Positions 46,175-55,022 of a stretch of 64,000 bases of DNA are shown here, one piece after another. Source of the DNA: Aphodovivens sp036306585 (GTDB lineage Bacteria; Actinomycetota; Coriobacteriia; Coriobacteriales; Eggerthellaceae); contig JAXJZF010000006.1 in NCBI GenBank assembly GCA_036306585.1, positions 186,001 through 250,000 on the forward strand. Direction: 5' to 3'. The stretch's first letter is position 1, and each line of letters starts with the position of its first letter. The notes beneath the pieces are model-generated. The model searched no databases, was not told where the DNA came from, and saw only the letters and a program-made list of their open reading frames with translations. The translations under genes were made by a program, and so were the position numbers.

Positions 46175-46284
46175 GCTGAAAGGCCCTGAGGCGCGCCGCC
46201 TTGCCGCTCCAAGATTTGCTCACGTACCGAAGTACGCTTCGCAAACCTTTCACGGCAATTCGACGCACCTCAGGGCCTTTCAGC
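46175..46284. repeat. 110-bp foldback element, copy 2
   Basis: Terminal arms 46175-46191 and 46268-46284 are perfectly complementary over 17 bases (GCTGAAAGGCCCTGAGG). Inside are TTTGC/GCAAA and CGTAC-CGAA-GTACG. It aligns without gaps to 29551-29660. Confidence 0.88.
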
Positions 46285-46353
46285 TGCTTATACTCTACGT
46301 GATCGATAAAACATGCATCGTTGGGGCTTTCAGGGTCGATGAAGGAGGGCGCG

Positions 46354-47505
46354 TTGACCGACCAGGGGCAAAGGGGGCTTATCCGGGCGTTGCATAGCTG
46401 CGCGGCTAGTGCGGCGGAGGATGTGCGGGCGCGGTTCGGGTTCGACTTTGTGGGCGTGTCCATCGTGCCCGACGGATCGGCGCCTATCCTCACCTGGCAG
46501 TATGCGGCGGGAAGCACTACGAACAACTACGCGCTCATCCATCTGCCCGAAGGCGTGGGCGCGCTGGGCAAGGTGCAGAAGCTGCGCCGTGGCATCGTGG
46601 TGAACAGCGTGGAGGACGACATCCCCCAAGGCGAGCTGTTCCAATACCCCATCATCGTGGCTGAAGCGCTTTCCAGCTTTTTATCGTTTCCCCTGATGGA
46701 GGGCGATAATCTGCGCGTCATCCTCATCTGCGCTACGCGTTTCGTGCGCACGTTCGACGAGGTGACGTGCGGGCTCATCCAACAGTTCGCTGCTGCGTGT
46801 TTCTCCCTTGCCCCGTGCACGGAAACGCCGCTTTTCGTGCACGGCAAGCAGGAGGGTTTTGCCTACACCGAGATAACGCATCGTCTGCTGCAGGCGCAGG
46901 AAGACGAGCGTCGCCGCATCGCGCGCGAGTTGCACGACGGCATCTCGCAGGAGGTGCTGGTGGCGCAGATCGAGCTGCGCAAGCTGGGTTACTTGCCCCA
47001 GGAGGAATGGCCTGCCGCTATCGACGAGGTGAACGGCCGCCTGAAGGACGTCATCGCGCACATCAGCGCCATCGCGCGCGCTCTGCGCCCGGCCGCTCTT
47101 GACGAGCTGGGTCTGGTGGCGGCCATCGAAGCGCTGTGCGCTACCATGCAGAAGGCGTTCGGCATCGCCATCGAGGTAGACGCGCACGACCCCGGCCCCT
47201 TGGGTGCCGACCGCGAGATCGTGCTGTACCGCATCTGCCAGGAAGCGGTGTCAAACGCGTGCAAGTATTCGGGCGCGGAAAAGATCCGCGTGTCCCTTGC
47301 CGTGAGCGATGGGGTGCTTGAACTGCAGGTTTCCGACGACGGCGCGGGCTTCGATCCGAAAAACACCAAGGCGAAGGGCAGCGGATTGGGACTCGGCGGC
47401 ATGCGCGAACGCGCCGGGCTGGTGGGCGGCCGGCTTTCCCTCGAGTCCGTCCCGGGGGCGGGCTGCACTGTCACCTTGAACCTCGAGACAGGAGGCAGGC
47501 AATGA
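46354..47505 (+). CDS. GAF-domain sensor histidine kinase, NarL-partner type
   Basis: TTG 46354 follows AAGGAGG at 46342-46348; an ATG at 46339 lies within the ribosome site. The 383-residue protein has no membrane segment. A GAF-like sensor domain (about 15-150) is followed by a HisKA_3 helix with H194 in RRRIARELHDGISQEVLVAQ and a HATPase domain (NACKYSGAEKI, GLGLGGMRERAGLVGG). A soluble GAF sensor could read a small metabolite, oxygen or redox state. It overlaps its regulator by four bases and precedes the molybdoenzyme operon. Confidence 0.92.
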   Translation: MTDQGQRGLIRALHSCAASAAEDVRARFGFDFVGVSIVPDGSAPILTWQYAAGSTTNNYALIHLPEGVGALGKVQKLRRGIVVNSVEDDIPQGELFQYPIIVAEALSSFLSFPLMEGDNLRVILICATRFVRTFDEVTCGLIQQFAAACFSLAPCTETPLFVHGKQEGFAYTEITHRLLQAQEDERRRIARELHDGISQEVLVAQIELRKLGYLPQEEWPAAIDEVNGRLKDVIAHISAIARALRPAALDELGLVAAIEALCATMQKAFGIAIEVDAHDPGPLGADREIVLYRICQEAVSNACKYSGAEKIRVSLAVSDGVLELQVSDDGAGFDPKNTKAKGSGLGLGGMRERAGLVGGRLSLESVPGAGCTVTLNLETGGRQ

Positions 47506-48137
47506 TCGACGTCGTGCTGGCGGACGACCATTCGGTGGTGCGCATGGGCTTCCGCATGATTATCGAGCAGCAGATGGATTTGCGCGTGGTGGGCGAAGCC
47601 TCCGACCCCGGCACCGCGGTCGACCTGGTCGTCAAGCATAAACCCGACGTGCTGCTGAGCGACATATCCATGGGCACCGAGAAAAGCGGTCTGCTTCTGG
47701 CCGAGCGCATCCGCGACGCCGGCTTGCCTACACGCGTGGTCATCCTCAGCATGCATGACGAGCAGGAATACCTTTCCCAGGCGCTCAAGGCGGGCGCGCT
47801 GGGGTACGTGCTGAAAAGCTCGTCGGACGCCGAGCTGCTGAAGGCCATCCGCCGCGCGGCCGATGACGAGTCGTACGTGTGCGATGACATGATGGACGGC
47901 TTCGTGCGCAACTCCGTGAGTCGCACCGACCCCGCCGCCGACGCCCTTTCGCCACGCGAGGCCGAGCTGGTGTCGCTGGCGGTGCGCGGCTACTCGAATC
48001 AGGAAATCGCCGAAGCCCTGGCCATCTCGGTGAAAACCGTCGAGAACCGCAAAGCGAAGGTCATGGCGAAAATCGGCGCGCACTCCCGTCCCGAGCTGTT
48101 CGACTACGCCGTCAAGCACGGCCTGGTGAAGCTGTAG
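47502..48137 (+). CDS. NarL/LuxR-type response regulator
   Basis: The 211-residue protein has the receiver motif VVLADDHSVVRMG, phospho-acceptor D54 in VLLSDISMG, Lys in GYVLKSSS, and a LuxR helix-turn-helix (LSPREAELVSLAVRGYSNQE through ISVKTVENRKAKVMAKIG). It is the cognate partner of the upstream kinase. Its position suggests it controls the molybdoenzyme operon starting 178 bases downstream. Confidence 0.94.
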   Translation: MIDVVLADDHSVVRMGFRMIIEQQMDLRVVGEASDPGTAVDLVVKHKPDVLLSDISMGTEKSGLLLAERIRDAGLPTRVVILSMHDEQEYLSQALKAGALGYVLKSSSDAELLKAIRRAADDESYVCDDMMDGFVRNSVSRTDPAADALSPREAELVSLAVRGYSNQEIAEALAISVKTVENRKAKVMAKIGAHSRPELFDYAVKHGLVKL

Positions 48138-48203
48138 CCTCCAGCCCGTCCCAATCCCTTCCGCAATCGCCTCCCCGGCCCCTTCCTCAGCCCTTTCATC
48201 GAG

Positions 48204-48245
48204 AAGGGGGATTTCCCTCCCCGTGCCGTAGGGGAGCTCCCCCTT
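48204..48245. promoter_or_regulatory. Nested palindrome upstream of the molybdoenzyme operon
   Basis: AAGGGGG/CCCCCTT outer arms (48204-48210, 48239-48245) enclose CTCCCC/GGGGAG inner arms (48217-48222, 48231-48236), then TATATATG. It could terminate the regulator transcript or serve as the regulator's binding site; the sequence does not decide. Confidence 0.45.
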
Positions 48246-48315
48246 ATATATGCGCGCGTGTGGCCGCACAATAACCTCACCTTGCAAGACGAGAGGGAAG
48301 AAGGAGAGGCGGACT

Positions 48316-50913
48316 ATGGGAAGCGACATTTCGCGCCGCACCTTCGTGAAGGTGGGCTCGGCTGCCGCGCTCGCCGCAATGGGGGCCGGCGCCATCGGGG
48401 CGCAAGCGGGCATTCCGGCGGCGAAGGCGCTGGCGGAAACGGTTCCTCCGGAAGGGGCGTGGGTGCGCACCACCTGCGCGCCTAACTGCACCGGCGCATG
48501 CGGCATGAAGGCGTTCGTCCACGACGGGCAGATCAAGATGATCTCGCAGGCGTCGGATTATCCGTACGAGCGCTATAACCCGCGCGGATGCTTGAAGGGC
48601 ATTTCCATCAATACGATGATTCACGGCCCCGGGCGCCTGACCGCGCCGCTGGTGCGCAACGCCGAAACCGGCGAGCTGGAGGAAACCGACTGGGACACCG
48701 CGCTGGACACTGCCGCGCAGAAGCTGCGCGACATCGCGGAGAAGTATGGTCCCGACTCCATCGGCGTGATCTGGCAGGTGCAGGGAACCGGCCACGTGCA
48801 GAAAGGCGCGCTGGTGCGCCTGACCAACATGATGGGCTGGTCGGCCATCGGCGGCTACGAGTTCAACGGCGACCTGCCCATGTTCTGGCCTGAAACGTTT
48901 GGCTGCCAAAGCGAGGAGCTGGAAAGCTACGAGTGGGAAGACTCGCGCTACACGATGATCTTCGGGTCGAACCCCATGGTCACGCGTCTGCCCGACTCCC
49001 ACTTCCTGAACTATTCCCGCGAGGCGGGTGGCAAGGTGGTGTGCTTCGATCCGAACTATTCCGCCACCGCCGAGAAATCCACCGAGTGGGTGCGCATCAA
49101 GCCCGATACCGACGCGGCGTTCGCGCTGGCGGCGGCGAAGGTGATCATCGACGAAGGCTTGTACGACCAGGCGTTCTGCAAAAACTTCACCGACATGCCG
49201 CTGCTCATCGACACGGCAACCGGCAAGCGCCTGCTGGCAAGCCAGGTTGCGGGCCTTACCGCCTTCGACGCCCCGGAATATCGCGAAACGTACGTGGCGT
49301 GGGATGAAGCCGCCGGCGCGCCGGTAGCGGTCGACCCCGAGCATCTCGGCGGTACCGAGGGCTTCGCGCTGGAAGGCTCCTTCGAGGTGACCCTGGCAGG
49401 CGGCGGCACCGTGCAGGCGAAGACGTCGTTCACGCTGCTGCGCGAGAGCCTCGAGGCATACGACCTGGAATCGGCCAGTGCCACCACCGACGTACCGGCC
49501 GACACTATCGCGCGCATCGCTCGCGAGTGCGCCGCGGTGAAGCCTATGCATATCATCTTCGGCGGCTCTGCCATGCAGTGGCACCACGGTGACCTAAAGG
49601 GCCGCGCCTGCGCGCTGCTGGCCGCGCTCACCGGCAACATCGGCCAACTGGGCGGCGGAATCTCCACCTATGTGGGCCAGTACAAGACGCGCTTCAATAC
49701 GGCGTCGTGGTTCATCCCGCCACGTCCCAAGCGCGCTTCGGCGCCGTTCCACTACGCGGTGAACGGTCGCACCGACACCATGAGCGCCTCCTTCCCCGAG
49801 CATGGCTTCAAGGCCATTGTGGTGGGGTGGGGCAACCCCTTCGAGCAGCACAACGTGGCCAACTGGCTGCGCAGCGCCAAGGAATCCGGCGAGCTGGAAT
49901 GCGTGATCTGCTTCGAGTTCCAGCACACCAAGACGGTCGACTACTCCGACGTGACCTTCGCCAGCGCTAGCTGGTACGAGAAAACCGAACTGGTCATCAC
50001 GCCGCTTCACCCCTGGGTGCAGATCATGCAGCCCATGGTTGACCCGCCGGGCATCGCGCGCCCGGAGCTGTGGACCTGCAAGGAACTCGCGTGCCGCATC
50101 GACCCCAGCGTGGCCGACATGTGGCCCCAGTTCGAAGCCGAGCAGGCCGAAGAGGCAGCCGAAGAGGTGCTGCGCACGCTGCTGGAAAACGGCGGCGACA
50201 CCATCAACCACATAACCGTGGAGGACTTGAAGGAAGGTCCCTGCAAACTCGCCCACGCCAACCCCGGCGAGAAGAAGATCCCCTTCTGGGAGCAGATCCA
50301 CGAGGGCCAGCCGTTCCCCACGGTGTCGCGCCCCAACGCGCTCGACGTCACCGCGAAGTTCGTGAAATCGGGCCGCATCGAGTTCTACAAGGACGAGGAC
50401 CGCTTCCTGGAAATGGGCGAACAGCTGCCCTGCTACAAGCCCGCGTTCGAGGACACCGAATACGCCGTCGATCCCGAGGCGCGCGAGAAGTACCCGTTTG
50501 CGTACTTGACGCGCAACAGCCTGTTCCGCGTGCACGCCACCTACTGCAACAACCCGTTCATGCTGGAGTTGCAGAACAACACACCGAAGGTGTTCATGAA
50601 CCCAGACGACGCGGAGGCGAAAGGGCTTTCGCAAGGCGACGTGGTTGAGGTGTTCAACAGCCGCGGTAAGGTGAACGGCGCGCTGGTTACCGACCCGGGC
50701 ATGTACCCCGGGCAGGTGATCTTCGACATGGGATGGTGGAGCCGCTACACCGGCGATGAAAGCTACAATTCGCTCATTTTCCCCTGGATCAACCCCATCC
50801 ACGAGATCTACTACGTGTCGAGCGTGTGGTCGCCCAACATGGCGTGGAACGAATGCGTATGCGATGTGCGCCTGCTGGAAGCCGGCGGCGCGCTTGAGGA
50901 GGTGATCGCATGA
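48316..50913 (+). CDS. TAT-exported molybdopterin oxidoreductase catalytic subunit, Asp-ligand type
   Basis: ATG 48316 follows AAGGAGAGG. The 865-residue protein has a TAT signal (SRRTFVKVGSAAALAAMGAG), a [4Fe-4S] site with C54, C58, C62 and C92, and bis-MGD-binding segments. The YEFNGDLP stretch followed by SEELESYEWEDSRYTMIFGS aligns by eye with NarG's Tyr-Asp-Trp-Tyr-x-Asp-Leu-Pro-Pro, placing D186 as the likely Mo ligand. That points to the nitrate-reductase/selenate/perchlorate/ethylbenzene dehydrogenase branch rather than Ser-type DMSO reductases. It is shorter than NarG. The substrate is unknown. The iron-sulfur and NrfD-type subunits follow with a four-base overlap and a two-base gap. 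Confidence 0.88.
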   Translation: MGSDISRRTFVKVGSAAALAAMGAGAIGAQAGIPAAKALAETVPPEGAWVRTTCAPNCTGACGMKAFVHDGQIKMISQASDYPYERYNPRGCLKGISINTMIHGPGRLTAPLVRNAETGELEETDWDTALDTAAQKLRDIAEKYGPDSIGVIWQVQGTGHVQKGALVRLTNMMGWSAIGGYEFNGDLPMFWPETFGCQSEELESYEWEDSRYTMIFGSNPMVTRLPDSHFLNYSREAGGKVVCFDPNYSATAEKSTEWVRIKPDTDAAFALAAAKVIIDEGLYDQAFCKNFTDMPLLIDTATGKRLLASQVAGLTAFDAPEYRETYVAWDEAAGAPVAVDPEHLGGTEGFALEGSFEVTLAGGGTVQAKTSFTLLRESLEAYDLESASATTDVPADTIARIARECAAVKPMHIIFGGSAMQWHHGDLKGRACALLAALTGNIGQLGGGISTYVGQYKTRFNTASWFIPPRPKRASAPFHYAVNGRTDTMSASFPEHGFKAIVVGWGNPFEQHNVANWLRSAKESGELECVICFEFQHTKTVDYSDVTFASASWYEKTELVITPLHPWVQIMQPMVDPPGIARPELWTCKELACRIDPSVADMWPQFEAEQAEEAAEEVLRTLLENGGDTINHITVEDLKEGPCKLAHANPGEKKIPFWEQIHEGQPFPTVSRPNALDVTAKFVKSGRIEFYKDEDRFLEMGEQLPCYKPAFEDTEYAVDPEAREKYPFAYLTRNSLFRVHATYCNNPFMLELQNNTPKVFMNPDDAEAKGLSQGDVVEVFNSRGKVNGALVTDPGMYPGQVIFDMGWWSRYTGDESYNSLIFPWINPIHEIYYVSSVWSPNMAWNECVCDVRLLEAGGALEEVIA

Positions 50914-51647
50914 GGTATGCGATGGCGGTCGACCTCGACCGATGCATAGGATGCCGCACTTGCGCGGTGATCTGCAAAGACCATCATGCCCAGCCTGAGG
51001 GCATCTGGTGGAACCGCGTGTTCGTGCCCGGCGCGCCCGAGTACGGCACCTCGGTGCTGAACGACGAAGGGCAGCCGCGCATGGAGTTTTTGCCGGTGAG
51101 CTGCCAGCACTGCGACAACGCCCCGTGCCAGAGCGTGTGCCCCACCGGTGCCACCTACACCGACGAGAACGGCACGGTGCTGGTGGATTTCGAGCGCTGC
51201 ATCGGGTGCCGCTACTGCATGACCGCGTGCCCCTACGGTGTGCGCCAGTTCAACTGGGGTCACGCCGAGCCGCTGCCGGGTACGGCGGGTGCGACGTACT
51301 CCTACGGATACCCGGCGGAGTACCGCCAGGATGGTCGCCTGGTGTACACCCCGCAGCGCCCCGAGGGCGTAGTGGAGAAGTGCACGTTCTGCGTGCAATA
51401 CACCAGCCAGGGCATCGAGCCTGCCTGTTGCGCCGGCTGCCCCGGCAACGCGCGCATCTTCGGCGACTTGGACGACCCGGAATCGGAGATCTCGAAGTAC
51501 CTGGAAGGCCGCGAGACCTTCGTTTTGGGCGAAGAGCACGGCACGCATCCGAAGGTGTTCTACTTGAAATCGACGCGCGGCACCAAGCATGCCGAAACGC
51601 TGCTTTCCGCAGCGGGCGTGGGCGGCGCTGGAACGGACGGTGAGTAA
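50910..51647 (+). CDS. Four-cluster ferredoxin subunit of the molybdoenzyme
   Basis: The 245-residue DmsB/NrfC-type electron-transfer subunit has four cysteine groups: CIGCRTCAVIC, CQHCDNAPCQSVCP, CIGCRYCMTACP, and CTFC with CCAGCPG. No signal peptide is present, so it should be carried out with the TAT-exported catalytic subunit. Its ATG overlaps the catalytic subunit's stop (ATGA). It should pass electrons between the Mo cofactor and the membrane subunit. Confidence 0.94.
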   Translation: MRYAMAVDLDRCIGCRTCAVICKDHHAQPEGIWWNRVFVPGAPEYGTSVLNDEGQPRMEFLPVSCQHCDNAPCQSVCPTGATYTDENGTVLVDFERCIGCRYCMTACPYGVRQFNWGHAEPLPGTAGATYSYGYPAEYRQDGRLVYTPQRPEGVVEKCTFCVQYTSQGIEPACCAGCPGNARIFGDLDDPESEISKYLEGRETFVLGEEHGTHPKVFYLKSTRGTKHAETLLSAAGVGGAGTDGE

Positions 51648-51649
51648 CC

Positions 51650-52837
51650 ATGGAAAAGTTGATGTCGAAGCGCCAGCTCGCCGTGCTGGTTGCCGCCGTT
51701 GTCGTTGCAGCGGCGGGTCTTGCAACATGGATCGCCCAGCTGACGGCAGGGCTTCTGGCCACCACCAACATGAGCAACGTGTTTTGCTGGGGTCTGCTCA
51801 TCGGCATGTTCGCCTTCTGCGTCGGTTTCGGCGCGGGCGGGCAGCTGGCGGCGAGCTACATCGTGCTTTCGGGTAAGCCTGAACTGCAGCGGTTCGCGCT
51901 GCCGGCGCAGGCGGCGGGTCTTGGCGGTGCCATTGGGGCGTCGGTTGCCATCATCGCCGACCTTGGCTCGCCGGAGAACATCCTGGCTATGCTTTTGCAC
52001 CTCAACATCGTGTCGCCGCTGGCGTGGGACATGATGGCGCTCACGTTCTTCATCGTGGCATCGGTGGTGGGGCTGATCGCTCTGGCACGTTCGTGGAAAA
52101 GCGCGCACATCTGGATGATCGTGGGCGCCGTCGCCGCGGTTGCGCTGCAGGTGGTGGAGGGCATGCTGTTCGCGCTGCCCAGCGCGCGTGCCTGGTGGCA
52201 TAGCGTCATCGTGCCCGTCGACTTCCTGATGGTGGCGATGGTGTGCGGGTTTGCGCTGGTGCTGGCCATGGCGGTGGCGTCGGCCCGCGGCGGTGCGACG
52301 GACGGCGACGGCCTTGCTGTTGCCCGCCGGTTCGGGCGCTTGCTGGCGGCGGCGATCGCCGTCCATGTGGCGCTGGCACTCGCCGAGCTAGCGCTGCTCG
52401 CCTTCGAGGGCACGGCGGCAAGCGCAGCGACGCTCAACGCGGTTGGAGCGTATGCACCGCTCTACGTCATCGAGCTGGGTCTGCCCCTCATTGCTGCGAT
52501 GCTTTTGCTGGTGCGCGGGGGCAAGGCGGGTGCGGGCCTGTTCGCCGGCGCGTCGGCACTGGCCATCGTGGGCATGTTCGCTCATCGTCTTATGCTGCTG
52601 TACCCGGCGTTTTCCGCCCCCACGCTGTTCTCGGGGCTTTCGAACCAGCCTTCCGCACAGTGGGCGTTCCCTATGTCAACGGGGCTGTACGCCAACGCAG
52701 GCGACGCCTTCGCTATGACGCAGGCATACGTGCCCTCGCTGGTGGAATGGGCCAGCATCCTGCTGCCCATCGGCTCAGCCGTAGCCGTGGCGCTTGCGGC
52801 GCTAGCGGTGGCGAAGATGCTAGGGAAAAAGGATTAG
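51650..52837 (+). CDS. NrfD/PsrC-type membrane quinone-interacting subunit
   Basis: The 395-residue protein has about nine or ten membrane segments and the NrfD-like start (TNMSNVFCWGLLIGMFAFCV, then GFGAGGQLAASYIVLSG). Such subunits exchange electrons with menaquinone. It begins two bases after the iron-sulfur subunit stop. The stop overlaps that of the convergent rhomboid gene by four bases (TTAG). Confidence 0.88.
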   Translation: MEKLMSKRQLAVLVAAVVVAAAGLATWIAQLTAGLLATTNMSNVFCWGLLIGMFAFCVGFGAGGQLAASYIVLSGKPELQRFALPAQAAGLGGAIGASVAIIADLGSPENILAMLLHLNIVSPLAWDMMALTFFIVASVVGLIALARSWKSAHIWMIVGAVAAVALQVVEGMLFALPSARAWWHSVIVPVDFLMVAMVCGFALVLAMAVASARGGATDGDGLAVARRFGRLLAAAIAVHVALALAELALLAFEGTAASAATLNAVGAYAPLYVIELGLPLIAAMLLLVRGGKAGAGLFAGASALAIVGMFAHRLMLLYPAFSAPTLFSGLSNQPSAQWAFPMSTGLYANAGDAFAMTQAYVPSLVEWASILLPIGSAVAVALAALAVAKMLGKKD

Positions 52838-53745
52838 GCCAGCAAGTTCAGCGCTACGCTGGGGGCGGTTCCCAAACCCCAGTAGATGGCGGCGACCATA
52901 GCCGCAACCCATAGCACGGCAACCACTGCGCACACCGGTTTCGGTGTGCGCAGGTTTTTGCTGGGGATCATCAGCATGGCGATGGCACCGCCCACCGCGC
53001 CGCCCAGGTGTCCGCTGATGGAGATACCCGGCACCAGCAGGCTGTAAGCCACGTTCACCAGGATGACGCCGAGCATGCCCTTGCTGTAGGCGGTGAGGTA
53101 GCGCCGGTTGCCGCGTGCCAGCACCGCCAGCAGCGCCACGGCGACGAACAGGCCGAATACGCTGGTGGAAGCGCCGGCGGAAACGGTCATGCCGCCTTCG
53201 GCGAATAATCCCCAGGCGTACGACGCCACGTTACCGGTGATGCCGCCCACGAAATACAGCGCCAGGAAGCCCGCTTTGCCCAGGATGCGCTCGAGAGTGA
53301 CGCCCACGCTGTAAAGCGCCACCATGTTGAACAGCAGATGCATGAGATCCATATGCAGGAACATGGGCGCCACGAAACGCCACAGATCGGCCGGCCCTTG
53401 GATGAGCAGCGGCACCATGGCGCCCATCGAGACCAGCGTATCGGTGCTCGCATCGAGGCGAAGACCCGACAGGATCACTTCCACCAAGTACACCGCCACG
53501 GTTACGGCGATGAGGGCGAGCGTGACCATCTGATACGCATTGCGTTTGAAGAAGCTGTCGTTTTTCCGCATCATGCGCTTGAGCTGCTCTTCATCGATGA
53601 CCGTGTGCTGCGGACTCGGTTGCGGCCCGGGCTGGGATCCGCCGATCACCTTGGCGCCGACGAATTGGGCGCCGGGCGCGCTCGATGGCGGAATGGTGCG
53701 TCCTTGCTGTGCGTCCGAAGGAGGAATCGGTGCTTGATCGATCAT
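52834..53745 (-). CDS. Rhomboid-family intramembrane serine protease
   Basis: The 303-residue protein has a 70-residue cytoplasmic tail and seven or more membrane segments. The catalytic serine is S193 in SAGASTSVFGLF and the histidine H246 in SGHLGGAVGG; the HMDLMHLLFNM segment matches the His-x-x-x-His-Leu-x-x-Asn motif of loop-helix 2. Rhomboids cut membrane proteins within the bilayer. No substrate can be named. Confidence 0.93.
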   Translation of the reverse strand: MIDQAPIPPSDAQQGRTIPPSSAPGAQFVGAKVIGGSQPGPQPSPQHTVIDEEQLKRMMRKNDSFFKRNAYQMVTLALIAVTVAVYLVEVILSGLRLDASTDTLVSMGAMVPLLIQGPADLWRFVAPMFLHMDLMHLLFNMVALYSVGVTLERILGKAGFLALYFVGGITGNVASYAWGLFAEGGMTVSAGASTSVFGLFVAVALLAVLARGNRRYLTAYSKGMLGVILVNVAYSLLVPGISISGHLGGAVGGAIAMLMIPSKNLRTPKPVCAVVAVLWVAAMVAAIYWGLGTAPSVALNLLA

Positions 53746-53796
53746 GTGAAACTCCTGCTGGAACTTGAGATGCGGCTTTCCGTCGATTGTAACGGA

Positions 53797-54984
53797 CTAC
53801 TGGCGCGAGCTCACATAGCTTTGATCGATCGTTATCTTGACGACGGCTTTCGGGTAACGCTCCACCACGGTGTTGCTGATCTTGCGGCACAGCTCGTCAT
53901 CGGGGATGGACAGGTCGGCGGGTTTGACGCAATCGAACAGCACGTTCACATGCGTGGGGCCGGGGACAGTGCGCAGATCGTGGATGCTCAGCCGCTCGTC
54001 GATGCCTTTCACCTGAGCGTCGATCCAGTGGCGCATGTCGTTGACCTCGGGGTCGTCGGTGACGATGGGGTCGTAGTGCAGCGTGACGATAAGGCCGTCA
54101 TCGTTTTTGAAATCCTGCTCGATATTGTCGATGAGGTCGTGGCTGTCCATGGGGTCGGCCTCGACGGGCATCTCCACATGGGCGCTGGCGAACTGGCGGC
54201 CGGGGCCGTAGTCGTGCACCATCAGGTCGTGGGTGCCCAGCACGCCGGGGTAGCTCATGATCTTGTCGTGGATGTGCTGCACCAGCTCGGGGTCGGGCAC
54301 ACGGCCCAGCAGCGGATCGATGGTGTCGCGGATCAGCTGGATGCCGCTCCACAGGATGAACGCGCCAACGGCCAGGCCGATCCAGCCGTCGAGGTCGATG
54401 CCCGTGTAGAACGACAGCACGGCGCAAATCAGGACGACGCCGGTGGATATGACATCGTTGCGCGAATCGACTGCGGTGGCTTCGAGCGTAGTGGAGTGGA
54501 TGCGGCGCCCGATGGAGCGGTTGAACACCATCATCCACAGCTTCACCAGGATGGATAGCGCCAAGACGCACACCACGGCAGCGTTGAAGTCGGTGTGCGA
54601 GGGGTTCACGATCTTGTCTAAGGACGTCTGCAGCAGCTCAAGCCCGATGAACACGATGAGGATGGCCACTGCCAGCCCTGCCAGGTATTCGTAGCGGCCA
54701 TGTCCGTAGGGATGCTCGGGGTCGGCGGGCTTGCTGGCAAGTTTGAAGCCCAGTAGGCTGATGATGTTGCTCGCGGCATCGGAGAGGTTGTTCACCGCGT
54801 CGGCGATGATGGAGACCGACCCTGCGATCAGCCCGATGATGCCTTTACCGAGGCACAGCAGCACGTTGCAGATGATGCCGACGATGCCGGCGAATTGTCC
54901 GTAGCGCGTGCGCACATGGGCATTCCCAACATCCTGATAATCTTTCACAAAACGACGTACGAGCCATTCGGTCATGGGCTCCAT
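53797..54984 (-). CDS. Cation diffusion facilitator family transporter
   Basis: The 395-residue protein has six membrane segments (about 25-215), the metal site SVSIIADAVNNLSDAASN and HPYGHGRYEYLAGL, and a cytoplasmic C-terminal metal-sensing domain. CDF proteins exchange Zn2+, Mn2+, Fe2+ or Cd2+ for protons. The start is ATG 54984 or 54972. It also has an extra C-terminal extension of about 100 residues. Confidence 0.93.
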   Translation of the reverse strand: MEPMTEWLVRRFVKDYQDVGNAHVRTRYGQFAGIVGIICNVLLCLGKGIIGLIAGSVSIIADAVNNLSDAASNIISLLGFKLASKPADPEHPYGHGRYEYLAGLAVAILIVFIGLELLQTSLDKIVNPSHTDFNAAVVCVLALSILVKLWMMVFNRSIGRRIHSTTLEATAVDSRNDVISTGVVLICAVLSFYTGIDLDGWIGLAVGAFILWSGIQLIRDTIDPLLGRVPDPELVQHIHDKIMSYPGVLGTHDLMVHDYGPGRQFASAHVEMPVEADPMDSHDLIDNIEQDFKNDDGLIVTLHYDPIVTDDPEVNDMRHWIDAQVKGIDERLSIHDLRTVPGPTHVNVLFDCVKPADLSIPDDELCRKISNTVVERYPKAVVKITIDQSYVSSRQ

Positions 54985-55022
54985 GCCTTCTTTCTACTGC
55001 TTATCCGGTTTTTACTTTGCGT

